DNA of 64,000 nucleotides from JAKANT01 sp035502095 (GTDB lineage: Bacteria > Pseudomonadota > Gammaproteobacteria > Burkholderiales > Burkholderiaceae_F). The notes below the pieces were generated by a model. The model ran no database searches. It worked only from the letters and a program-made list of their open reading frames with translations, and was not told where the DNA came from. This document shows positions 45,908-53,755 of this stretch, piece after piece. Each line of letters starts with the position of its first letter. Position 1 is the stretch's first letter. The DNA is taken from positions 1-64,000 of the forward strand of contig DATJUX010000021.1 in NCBI GenBank assembly GCA_035502095.1, given 5' to 3'. The position numbers and the translations under genes are program-made.

Positions 45908-48750
45908 ACAAGCCGACCGAACCGCTGGTCGCAACGATCGACTTCCAGGTCAACGGCCGCCCCTGCGCGCTTGCCGTTTCGCCCGCGAAGCGTCTGTCCG
46001 AGGTCTTGCGCGACGACCTCGGACTGACCGGGACCAAGGTCGGCTGCTCCGCCGGCGACTGCGGCGCCTGCACCGTGCTGCTCGAGGACGAGCAGGTGTG
46101 TGCGTGCCTCGTCCCGGTCGGGCAGGTCGCCGGGTGCCGCGTCGTCACCGTCGAAGCCGATGCCGCAACCGATCCGGTTCTCGCCCGCCTGCAGCGCGCT
46201 TTCATCGATCATGGTGCCGCCCAGTGCGGCATCTGCACGCCGGGCATGCTGATGGCTGCGGCCGACACCCTGCGAAGGGTCGAACGCCCGAACGAAGCGC
46301 AGGTGCTCGACGGGATCGGCGGGGTCCTGTGCCGTTGCACCGGCTATCGCAAGATCGTCGAGGCCGTTCTGGCCGCGGCGGGCGCGGTCCCGCAGCGAGA
46401 GGACGCAGGCATCGCGATCGCATCGACCGGTGCGGGCGCTGCCGTCGGCGCCCGGGTTCATCGCCTCGATGCGCTCGCCAAGGTCACCGGCGGCGAACGT
46501 TATGGCGCCGACATCGCTCCCGCCGAAACGCTGTGGTTGCGCGTCGTGCGCTCGCCGCACAGCGCCGCGCGCTTCGAGTTCGGCGACCTGGCGGCATTCG
46601 TTGCCGCGCATCCCGGCATCGCCGGTTATCTGACGGCGGCGGATATCCCGTTCAACCGATTCGCGATCTTTCCGGACCTGCGCGATCAACCCGCGCTTGC
46701 CGAGGGACGCACGCGCTTTAGAGGCGAGGCGGTGCTGGTGCTCGCCGGCACCAGGGAAGCCGTGGCCGCACTCGACGAAAGCGAGGTCCCGATCACGTGG
46801 CACCCCGCGCCGGCCGTGCTCGAGAGCGCGCGCGCGCTCGAGCCGGGTGTGCCGGTCGTCCAGGAACGCTGGCCCGACAACGTGCTGTGCCGTGGCCGGC
46901 TGGTGCGCGGCGACGTCGACGGCACGCTCGCCGCGGCCTCGATCAGGCTCGAATCGAGGCTGACCACCAGCTACGTCGAACACGCGTACATCGAACCCGA
47001 GGCAGGCTACGCCTCCTGGTCCGAAGACAACGGCCGGGAGCGCGTCACCCTCTTCGCGTGCACGCAGACGCCGTACATGGATCGCGACGAGATCGCCTCG
47101 ATGTTCCAGCTCGCGCCGACCCAGGTGCGCATCGTTCCCTCGGCGGTGGGCGGCGGTTTCGGCGGCAAGCTGGACATCTCGATCCAGCCGCTCCTCGCGG
47201 CCGCCTCGCGCAAGTTCGGTCGCCCCGCCAGCATCGTGTACACGCGGCCGGAATCCATGCTCTCGACGACCAAGCGCCACCCGGCCGCGATGCGCGCGAC
47301 GCTGGCGGCGAACGACGCCGGCGAACTGCTGGCCTACGATTTTCAAGGCGACTTCAATACCGGCGCGTATTCGTCGTGGGGTCCGACGGTCGCCAACCGG
47401 GTGCCGATCCATGCGTCCGGCCCGTATCGATTCGCCAGCGTGCGGGCACTGACGCGCGCCGTGCTGACCCACAACGCGATCGGCGGTGCCTTCCGCGGTT
47501 TCGGCGTGCCGCAGTCGACCCTGATCAACGAAACGCTGATCGACCAGCTCGCCGAGCAACTCGGCGAGGATCCGCTGGAGTTCCGCCTGCGCAATGCGTT
47601 GCGCGCCGGCGACGCGACGCCCACCGGCCAGGTGTTGACCGCCAGTGTCGGCTTGCGGGCGTGCCTGCTGGCGCTGCGCCCGGGGTGGGTCGAGGCGCGG
47701 GCACGGCACGATGCGTTCAATCGCACGCGCGTTCGTCCGCGGGTCGGCAACGCCGACTCGACGGACCCCCACCAGCGCTACGCGCAACGCAAGCGGCGCG
47801 GCGCGGGCTTGGCATGCATGTGGTATGGCATCGGCAACACCGTGATCGCCAATCCCTCGGCCATGCGGGTCGGCCTGCGGCGCGACGGGCGCTTCATGCT
47901 CTACAACGGCGCGGTCGACATCGGCCAGGGCACGTACACGATCATGCCGCAGATCTGCGCCGACGCACTCGGCGTGCCGCTCGCGCTGCTCGACCAGGTG
48001 CTGGCCGATACCGACCAGACGCTCGACGCCGGCAAGAGCTCGGCGTCGCGCCAGACCTTCGTTTCGGGAAACGCCGCGCGTCTTGCGGGACTCGACCTGC
48101 GGCGCAAGTTGCTGGCGCTCGCCGGCGCGGGCGACGATGCCACGCTGAGTCTTCACCCGGGCCTGCTGGTCGCGCGTGATGCGCGCGGCGAGCATCGCGT
48201 CGACCTCGGGGCGCTCGCCGTCGACGGGCGCGGTGACGTGGCGGCCGGTGAAGGCCGCTTCGATCCGCCCACCGTCCCGCTCGATGCCGACGGGCAGGGC
48301 GTGCCGTATGCGACCTTCGGCTTCGGCGCGCAGTTCGCCGAGGTCGAAGTCGACCTCGATCTCGGCACGGTGCGCATGCTGGCGGTGCACGCGGCGCACG
48401 ACGTCGGCCGCGCGATCAATCCGACCCAGGTCGAGGGCCAGATCCACGGCGGCATCGCACAGGGCATCGGCATGGCCTTGATGGAGGAGTACCACGCAGG
48501 CCGCACCGACAACCTGCACGACTACCTGATCCCGACTGCGGGCGACGTGCCGCCGATCAGCGTGCACCTGATCGAGGATGCCGAACCGCTCGGGCCGTAC
48601 GGCGCCAAGGGCGTCGGGGAACCGGCCCTGATCGCCACGGCGCCCGCGATCTTCAACGCCATCTACCACGCTTGTGGCGTGCGGCCGACCCACGCGCCGG
48701 CGACGCCCGACCGCCTGCGCGCGCTGCTGCGGGCGAAGGAACGACGATGA
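45904..48750 (+). CDS. Fused [2Fe-2S] / molybdopterin-binding subunit of a molybdenum hydroxylase, probable nicotinate dehydrogenase
   Basis: A 948-residue xanthine-oxidase-family protein. Residues 1-155 carry both iron-sulfur domains: the plant-type CSAGDCGAC motif (Cys48, 53, 56, plus Cys68) and the second set QCGICTPGM (Cys108, 111) with CRCTGY (143, 145). From about 175 onward lies the molybdopterin subunit with GGGFGGK, AFRGFG, DIGQGTYTIMPQ and the catalytic Glu in KGVGEPAL. In relatives the small and large subunits are separate. No CxxCH haem motif is present, unlike NicB. It would hydroxylate C6 of nicotinate. Confidence 0.88.
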   Translation: MNKPTEPLVATIDFQVNGRPCALAVSPAKRLSEVLRDDLGLTGTKVGCSAGDCGACTVLLEDEQVCACLVPVGQVAGCRVVTVEADAATDPVLARLQRAFIDHGAAQCGICTPGMLMAAADTLRRVERPNEAQVLDGIGGVLCRCTGYRKIVEAVLAAAGAVPQREDAGIAIASTGAGAAVGARVHRLDALAKVTGGERYGADIAPAETLWLRVVRSPHSAARFEFGDLAAFVAAHPGIAGYLTAADIPFNRFAIFPDLRDQPALAEGRTRFRGEAVLVLAGTREAVAALDESEVPITWHPAPAVLESARALEPGVPVVQERWPDNVLCRGRLVRGDVDGTLAAASIRLESRLTTSYVEHAYIEPEAGYASWSEDNGRERVTLFACTQTPYMDRDEIASMFQLAPTQVRIVPSAVGGGFGGKLDISIQPLLAAASRKFGRPASIVYTRPESMLSTTKRHPAAMRATLAANDAGELLAYDFQGDFNTGAYSSWGPTVANRVPIHASGPYRFASVRALTRAVLTHNAIGGAFRGFGVPQSTLINETLIDQLAEQLGEDPLEFRLRNALRAGDATPTGQVLTASVGLRACLLALRPGWVEARARHDAFNRTRVRPRVGNADSTDPHQRYAQRKRRGAGLACMWYGIGNTVIANPSAMRVGLRRDGRFMLYNGAVDIGQGTYTIMPQICADALGVPLALLDQVLADTDQTLDAGKSSASRQTFVSGNAARLAGLDLRRKLLALAGAGDDATLSLHPGLLVARDARGEHRVDLGALAVDGRGDVAAGEGRFDPPTVPLDADGQGVPYATFGFGAQFAEVEVDLDLGTVRMLAVHAAHDVGRAINPTQVEGQIHGGIAQGIGMALMEEYHAGRTDNLHDYLIPTAGDVPPISVHLIEDAEPLGPYGAKGVGEPALIATAPAIFNAIYHACGVRPTHAPATPDRLRALLRAKERR

Positions 48751-50297
48751 GCGAACGTGTCGGCGCCAACGCGCTCGGCGAGCAGTTCGACCTCGCGTTG
48801 ACCGAGGCCGGCACGACGGCTCCGGTCGTGGTTGCGGCCAAGGCGCCCGAGAAGATGGCCGCCAACAAGGTGCTGTGCGATGCCTGCCCGGTGCTGTGCC
48901 AGATCAGCGAGGGCCGCCTCGGCGCCTGCGACCGCTGGGGCAACGTCGGCGGCACGCTGACGCGGATGGATCCGATCCTGCTGATGCGTCGCCCGGGCGC
49001 CGACATCGTCGCCTCGGGGCACGGCGCCTGGGAACGACAACTGCTGAATCCCGCCCCGGTCTTCGTCTCGGGTGTCGGCAGCGGCACCACCTATCCGGAC
49101 TACAAGCCCGCGCCGTTCATCGTCGCGAGCCGGCAGGAGAACGTCGACATGGTGACGGTCGTCACCGAGGGCATCTTCTCCTACTGCAGCTTCAAGGTGA
49201 AGATCGATACCGATCGCTACCTCGGTCCCGAGCAGGCCACCGTGCGCCACGCGGGCGAGGCAGTCGGCCACGTCACCACCATCGAATACGGATCGCAGTT
49301 TCTCTCCCTGGGTGGCGTGCACCACCTGACCGGCGGCTCCAAGCGCGAGGGCCGCGTCACCTGCGACCTGATGCTGGCGCTCGGCAATCGCGCACCGGTC
49401 GACCTGGAAATCGAAGGCGGGGCACGCCTCACCGTCGAACCCGGCAAGGCGCCGATCGTCAACGGCGTCGAAGAGGCGCGCATGCGCGTGGGCTGCGGGT
49501 CGGCGACGATCGGCATCTTCGCCCGGCAGTGGTTCGGCCAGGTCGACGAGGTGGTGGTGGTCGACGATCACATCACCGGCGTGCTGAGCGAACACCAGGC
49601 GGGCAAGTGCCTCGACATGCGGCCCACGGGCCTGCGCTTGCGCGGGCGCAAGTCCACACCCGGGCGTTATTTTCAAGTCGCCAACCCCGGCACCGGTTGG
49701 GGCGGGACCGACATCAGTGATCCGTTGACGATCATCGAAAGCTGGGACGCGCGTGTCGCGTGGCCCGGACTGCGCCTGCTGATGGTTTCCACGACCGGCG
49801 AGCACGCGCAGTACTACGAACTCGACGACCAACTGGTGCCGCAGATCGCGCCGATGCCGGCGCCGGTGCGGCAGGTGGTCGAGCGGATCGGCGATAACTG
49901 CGAACCCGCGCTGGCGACCGTGCTGTTTCTCGCCGGTGCCGGCGGCAGCCTGCGCGCGGGGGTGACCGAGAATCCGGTCCTGCTGACGCGCTCGATCAAG
50001 GACCTGCTCACCCGCGTGACGCTGGGCGGCGCGCCGGCGTACGTCTGGCCGGGCGGCGGCATCACGGTGATGGCCGACGTCGCCCGGATGCCGGCGAATT
50101 CGTTCGGGATGGTGCCGACGCCGGCGATCGTGGCGCCGATCGAATTCACGATGCGGCGCGACGTCTACGCCGCGCTGGGAGGCCACGTCGACCGGGTGCG
50201 CACCCTCGACGACGTGCTGGCGCGCGAGCGTCATCGCCTGGTCGACTGGAGCGACGGCAATCCGTGGCCGCTGGCGGCGATCGAGGGTGCGCGGTGA
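48747..50297 (+). CDS. 6-hydroxynicotinate reductase-like iron-sulfur flavoprotein
   Basis: A 516-residue protein. The N-terminus has four cysteines (44, 47, 51, 61) in LCDACPVLCQISEGRLGAC, suggesting an [4Fe-4S] cluster, and later GCGSATIGIF and KCLDM. It resembles proteins named after the E. barkeri 6-hydroxynicotinate reductase, which reduces 6-hydroxynicotinate to 1,4,5,6-tetrahydro-6-oxonicotinate and carries covalent flavin and iron-sulfur clusters. The segment SGTT (residues 112-115) looks a little like an ApbE flavinylation site; this is a guess. Its start ATG overlaps the previous stop (ATGA), with AAGGA upstream. The assignment is moderately sure from sequence and strengthened by the enamidase downstream. 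Confidence 0.7.
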   Translation: MSERVGANALGEQFDLALTEAGTTAPVVVAAKAPEKMAANKVLCDACPVLCQISEGRLGACDRWGNVGGTLTRMDPILLMRRPGADIVASGHGAWERQLLNPAPVFVSGVGSGTTYPDYKPAPFIVASRQENVDMVTVVTEGIFSYCSFKVKIDTDRYLGPEQATVRHAGEAVGHVTTIEYGSQFLSLGGVHHLTGGSKREGRVTCDLMLALGNRAPVDLEIEGGARLTVEPGKAPIVNGVEEARMRVGCGSATIGIFARQWFGQVDEVVVVDDHITGVLSEHQAGKCLDMRPTGLRLRGRKSTPGRYFQVANPGTGWGGTDISDPLTIIESWDARVAWPGLRLLMVSTTGEHAQYYELDDQLVPQIAPMPAPVRQVVERIGDNCEPALATVLFLAGAGGSLRAGVTENPVLLTRSIKDLLTRVTLGGAPAYVWPGGGITVMADVARMPANSFGMVPTPAIVAPIEFTMRRDVYAALGGHVDRVRTLDDVLARERHRLVDWSDGNPWPLAAIEGAR

Positions 50298-51157
50298 CGG
50301 GGCAGGGTCCGGTGCGGGCACGCTGGGCGGACGGGCGCTGGCATTTCCAGCACGGGCCGATCGACCTCGTCATCGGCGTCGATGGCCCGCAGCAGGTCGT
50401 GGCAGCGGCGATCGAGGCGTGCTGGCAGGCGTTCACCGGCGTCCTGCAGCGGCTGGTGGTCGAACTGCCCGCATTGCGCTCCGCGTGGACGCCGGAACTG
50501 GCGCTGCATGGACCCGTGTCCGCGCGCATGGGCCGCGCCTGCGCGCCTTACGTGCACCACTTCGGACTTTTCATCACGCCGATGGCGGCCGTCGCGGGCG
50601 CCGTCGCCGATCATTTGATCGTCACGCTGCGCGGGCACGGCATCGAGCGCGCGTACATCAACAACGGCGGCGACATCGCGCTCCATCTGACCGCCGGGAC
50701 TTCGTTCGATGTCGGCGTGGTCGCCGACGCTCACGCGGCCGACCTCGACGGGGCGTTGCACATCGATGCGACACGGCCGGTGCGCGGTGTGGCGACCTCC
50801 GGCTGGCGCGGACGCAGCTTCTCGCTGGGCATTGCCGACAGCGTCACCGTGCTGGCCGTCGACGCGGCAGCGGCCGATGCCGCGGCGACGCTGATCGCGA
50901 ACGCCGTCGACATCGCACATCGGGCGATCGAGCGCGCGCCGGCCGACAGCCTGCGCGACGACACCGATCTCGGCGCGCGCCTGGTCACGGTCGGCGTGCC
51001 GGCGCTTCCGGTCGCAGACGTGGAGCGCGCGCTGGACAACGGCCTCGCGTTCGCACGACGCTGCCACGACCACGGGTTGATCCACGCGGCACTGCTCACG
51101 CTGCAAGGACGCACGCGTATGCTCAACCCCCACATCGCCGAGGTCGCGCTCACATGA
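50294..51157 (+). CDS. UPF0280 (ApbE-superfamily) protein
   Basis: A 287-residue UPF0280-family protein (COG2122, a relative of the ApbE FAD:protein FMN transferases). GRACAPYVHHFGLFITPMAA and VAGAVADHLIVTL, then AYINNGGDIALHL, are the blocks that resemble the ApbE flavin-binding and metal residues. It starts at GTG 50294 overlapping the reductase stop by 4 bp and runs into the next gene by 4 bp. This placement suggests that it flavinylates or otherwise matures the adjacent reductase (inference, no experimental basis in the window). Confidence 0.8.
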   Translation: MTGQGPVRARWADGRWHFQHGPIDLVIGVDGPQQVVAAAIEACWQAFTGVLQRLVVELPALRSAWTPELALHGPVSARMGRACAPYVHHFGLFITPMAAVAGAVADHLIVTLRGHGIERAYINNGGDIALHLTAGTSFDVGVVADAHAADLDGALHIDATRPVRGVATSGWRGRSFSLGIADSVTVLAVDAAAADAAATLIANAVDIAHRAIERAPADSLRDDTDLGARLVTVGVPALPVADVERALDNGLAFARRCHDHGLIHAALLTLQGRTRMLNPHIAEVALT

Positions 51158-51759
51158 CGATCGACGTTCGCCGCGTCTTGATCCAGGTCGAGACCATCTA
51201 CCACGAGTTCGGTCCGCCGCCCGCCCGGCCGCAGGTGCGCGGCGCGATCTGCTCGGTCATCACCAATCCGTACGCCGGGCGCTACGAGCCGAACATCCTG
51301 CCGATGATGGAGGCGCTGAATCCGCTCGGCGTCGAGATGGCGCGGCGCCTGCTTGCCGCGATCGGCGTGCCGCCGGAAGGCATCGAGGGATATGGCAAGG
51401 GAGCAATCGTCGGCAGCGCAGGCGAGCTCGAGCACGGCGCGCTGTGGCACGTGCCCGGCGGCTACGGCATGCGCGAAGTGCTCGGGTGGAAAAACGGCAG
51501 GCCGGGTGGCAATGCCAAGGCGATCGTGCCCTCCACGAAGAAGGTCGGCGGGCCGGGAACTCGTCTCGATGTTCCGGTCACGCACATCAACGCGAGTTAC
51601 GTGCGCAGTCACTTCGACGCCATCGAAGTGGGGGTGCCCGGCCACCCGCGCGCCGACGAGATGATCGTGGTGCTGGTGATGACGACGGGGCCGCGCGTGC
51701 ACGAGCGCGTCGGCGGCCTGCGCGCCAGCGAGGTCAAGGGTGAAGACGGCCTGCGGTGA
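51154..51759 (+). CDS. Amino acid synthesis family protein (PF06684/DUF1185), paralogue 1
   Basis: A 201-residue protein of the AA_synth family, whose first structures showed a chorismate-mutase-like fold and no established activity. Conserved segments are ICSVITNPYAGRY, YGKGAIVGSAGELEH, KKVGGPGTRLDVPVTH and YVRSHFDAIEVGVP. It shares these with the next gene, so the pair arose by tandem duplication, though with clearly different intervening loops (this copy carries an extra GYGMREVLGWKNGRPGG insert). The ATG overlaps the UPF0280 stop by 4 bp. Role in the pathway is unknown; a heteromer with paralogue 2 is plausible. Confidence 0.85.
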   Translation: MTIDVRRVLIQVETIYHEFGPPPARPQVRGAICSVITNPYAGRYEPNILPMMEALNPLGVEMARRLLAAIGVPPEGIEGYGKGAIVGSAGELEHGALWHVPGGYGMREVLGWKNGRPGGNAKAIVPSTKKVGGPGTRLDVPVTHINASYVRSHFDAIEVGVPGHPRADEMIVVLVMTTGPRVHERVGGLRASEVKGEDGLR

Positions 51760-51783
51760 CGCGGACGAAAGGGCGGGTTCGAG

Positions 51784-52368
51784 ATGGCAGCCGACGTGCG
51801 CAAGCTGGTGGTGATGATCGACGAAACCCACAAGGAGATGGGACGCGAGATCAAGCCGCCGACGCGGCGCGCGCTCGCGATCGCCGTGATCGCCAATCCG
51901 CATGCCGGGCACTACTCGGAGAAGCTCGACGACCTGATGGAGATCGGCGAGGAACTGGGCGGCACGCTCGGGCGTGCCTGCATCGATGCGCTCGGCATCA
52001 AGCCGGCGCAGGCCGAGAGTTATGGCAAGGCGGCGATCGTGGGAGAGGCGGGCGAACTCGAGCATGCGGCGGCGATCCTGCATCCGAGACTGGGCGCACC
52101 GCTGCGCAAGGCGGTGGAAAAGGGAGCGGCCCTCGTGCCTTCCGCCAAGAAGATGGGCGGCCCGGGCACGGCGATCGACGTTCCGCTCGGCCACAAGGAT
52201 GCGGCGTTCGTGCGCAGCCATTTCGATGCGATCGAGGCGCGCGTACCGGACGCGCCGCGCGCCAACGAGATCGTCGTCGCCGTGGCGGTGACCGACAGCG
52301 GCCGGCCGCTCGCGCGCGTCGGCGGCCTGCAGAAACACGAGATCAAGGGAGAGGACGGTTTGCGCTAG
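51784..52368 (+). CDS. Amino acid synthesis family protein (PF06684/DUF1185), paralogue 2
   Basis: A 194-residue paralogue of the preceding gene. It shares IANPHAGHYSEKL, YGKAAIVGEAGELEH, KKMGGPGTAIDVPLGH, FVRSHFDAIEARVP and the end KGEDGLR. Family function is unsettled. Its start ATG follows 24 bp after the previous stop. It is the last catabolic-type gene before a strong hairpin (52377-52401) that separates it from the transporter genes. Possible roles are a step after enamidase or subunit assembly; there is no direct evidence. Confidence 0.85.
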   Translation: MAADVRKLVVMIDETHKEMGREIKPPTRRALAIAVIANPHAGHYSEKLDDLMEIGEELGGTLGRACIDALGIKPAQAESYGKAAIVGEAGELEHAAAILHPRLGAPLRKAVEKGAALVPSAKKMGGPGTAIDVPLGHKDAAFVRSHFDAIEARVPDAPRANEIVVAVAVTDSGRPLARVGGLQKHEIKGEDGLR

Positions 52369-52376
52369 ATCCGCTT

Positions 52377-52401
52377 CCCTCCCCCGCGTCGCGGGGGAGG
52401 G
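52377..52401 (+). repeat. Perfect 11-bp-stem hairpin within the operon (CCCTCCCCCGC copy 3)
   Basis: CCCTCCCCCGC and GCGGGGGAGGG form an 11-bp perfect stem with the loop GTC, 8 bp after the second AA_synth gene. There is no T-run. Copies in the same composition lie at 11737 and 17671 between convergent genes. Here it lies inside a co-directional operon, so it may stabilise the upstream mRNA end or reduce read-through into the transporter genes. Confidence 0.75.
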
Positions 52402-52455
52402 CCAGGGTGGGGCCGCACGGCTCGTGCATTTTTGGATTTCGAGGGTGGAGGAATC

Positions 52456-53652
52456 ATGCAGATTAAGCAGTGGGCGGTTGCGATCGGCATCGCGGCGATG
52501 GCGGCGACGGGCGCCGGGCGCGCGCAGACGATCAAGCTGGGCGAACTCAACAGCTACAAGGCGCAGCCGGCGTTCCTGGAGCCGTACAAGAAGGGCTGGG
52601 AACTTGCGATCGAACAGATCAATGCTTCGGGCGGCGTGCTCGGGAAACGACTCGAGGTGATCTCGCGCGACGACAACGGCAATCCGGGCGATGCGGTGCG
52701 CGTCGCCGAAGAACTGGCCGCGCGCGAAAACGTCGCGCTCCTCTTCGGCACCTTTCTCTCCAACATCGGCCTCGCGGTGACCGACTTCGCCAAGCAGCAC
52801 AAAGTCCTGTTCGTCGCCGCCGAGCCGCTGACGGACAAGATCACATGGCAGAACGGCAACCGCTATACGTTCCGCCTGCGTCCGTCGACCTACATGCAGG
52901 CGGCGATGCTGGTACCGGAAGCCGCCAAGCTCAGGAAGAAGCGCTGGGCGATCGTGTACCCGAATTACGAATACGGCCAGTCGGCCGTCGCGACGTTCAA
53001 GCAGCTGCTCAAGGCCGCACAGCCCGACGTGGAATTCGTTGCCGAGCAGGCGCCGGCACTCGGCCGCATCGACGCCGGTGCGGTGGTGCAGGCGATCGCG
53101 GATGCGAACCCGGACGCGATTTTCAATGTCACGTTCGGCGCCGATTTCGCCAAGTTCGTGCGCGAAGGCAACACGCGCGGACTGTTCAAGGATCGTGCGG
53201 TGTTCTCGATGCTCTCCGGCGAGCCCGAGTACCTCGATCCGCTGCGCGACGAAGCCCCCGAGGGCTGGTGGGTGACCGGCTACCCCTGGTACACCATCCA
53301 GAGCAAGGAGCACGACGCCTTCCTGCGCGCGTACCAGGCCAAGTACCGTGAGTACCCGCGCCTCGGTTCCGTGGTGGGATATTCGACCGTGCAATCGATC
53401 GCCGCGGCGATCAAGCGGGCGGGCAGCACGGATACCGAGAAGATGATCGCGGCATTCGAGGGTCTCAAGCTGGAAACGCCGTTCGGCCCGATCACGTATC
53501 GCAAGTCGGATCATCAATCGACGATGGGAGCCTTCATCGGCGTGACGGCCGTGAACCAGGGGCGCGGCGTCATGAAGAACTACCGCTACATCGACGGTGC
53601 CAGCGTGCTGCCATCGGATGCCGAAGTCGCCAAGCTGCGAGGCGCCGACTGA
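52456..53652 (+). CDS. Branched-chain-type ABC transporter substrate-binding protein of the nicotinate operon
   Basis: A 398-residue periplasmic type I binding protein with a Sec signal (residues 1-24, WAVAIGIAAMAATGAGRAQ). The family start is IKLGELNSYKAQPAFLEPYK with the usual two-lobe pattern, GNPGDAVRVAEELAARENVA and KKRWAIVYPNYEYGQSA. The ATG at 52456 follows GGAGG. It is followed by a complete permease/ATPase set. The ligand is presumably nicotinate, nicotinamide or an intermediate, which is inferred from the operon only. Confidence 0.88.
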   Translation: MQIKQWAVAIGIAAMAATGAGRAQTIKLGELNSYKAQPAFLEPYKKGWELAIEQINASGGVLGKRLEVISRDDNGNPGDAVRVAEELAARENVALLFGTFLSNIGLAVTDFAKQHKVLFVAAEPLTDKITWQNGNRYTFRLRPSTYMQAAMLVPEAAKLRKKRWAIVYPNYEYGQSAVATFKQLLKAAQPDVEFVAEQAPALGRIDAGAVVQAIADANPDAIFNVTFGADFAKFVREGNTRGLFKDRAVFSMLSGEPEYLDPLRDEAPEGWWVTGYPWYTIQSKEHDAFLRAYQAKYREYPRLGSVVGYSTVQSIAAAIKRAGSTDTEKMIAAFEGLKLETPFGPITYRKSDHQSTMGAFIGVTAVNQGRGVMKNYRYIDGASVLPSDAEVAKLRGAD

Positions 53653-53755
53653 GCGGGTGCCCGGCGTCGGCGGCGCCCCGGTGCGCTCGGAGAGGTCGTA
53701 GCGCGCGGCGCCAGGCGCGCGCGATGCGGGTGGGTGTGGTAACCGGATCGCCGCC

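Noticed and set aside
45835..48693. 952-residue minus-strand frame opposite the molybdenum hydroxylase
   Set aside because: Mirrors the third-position GC bias of the real gene and has no family features.
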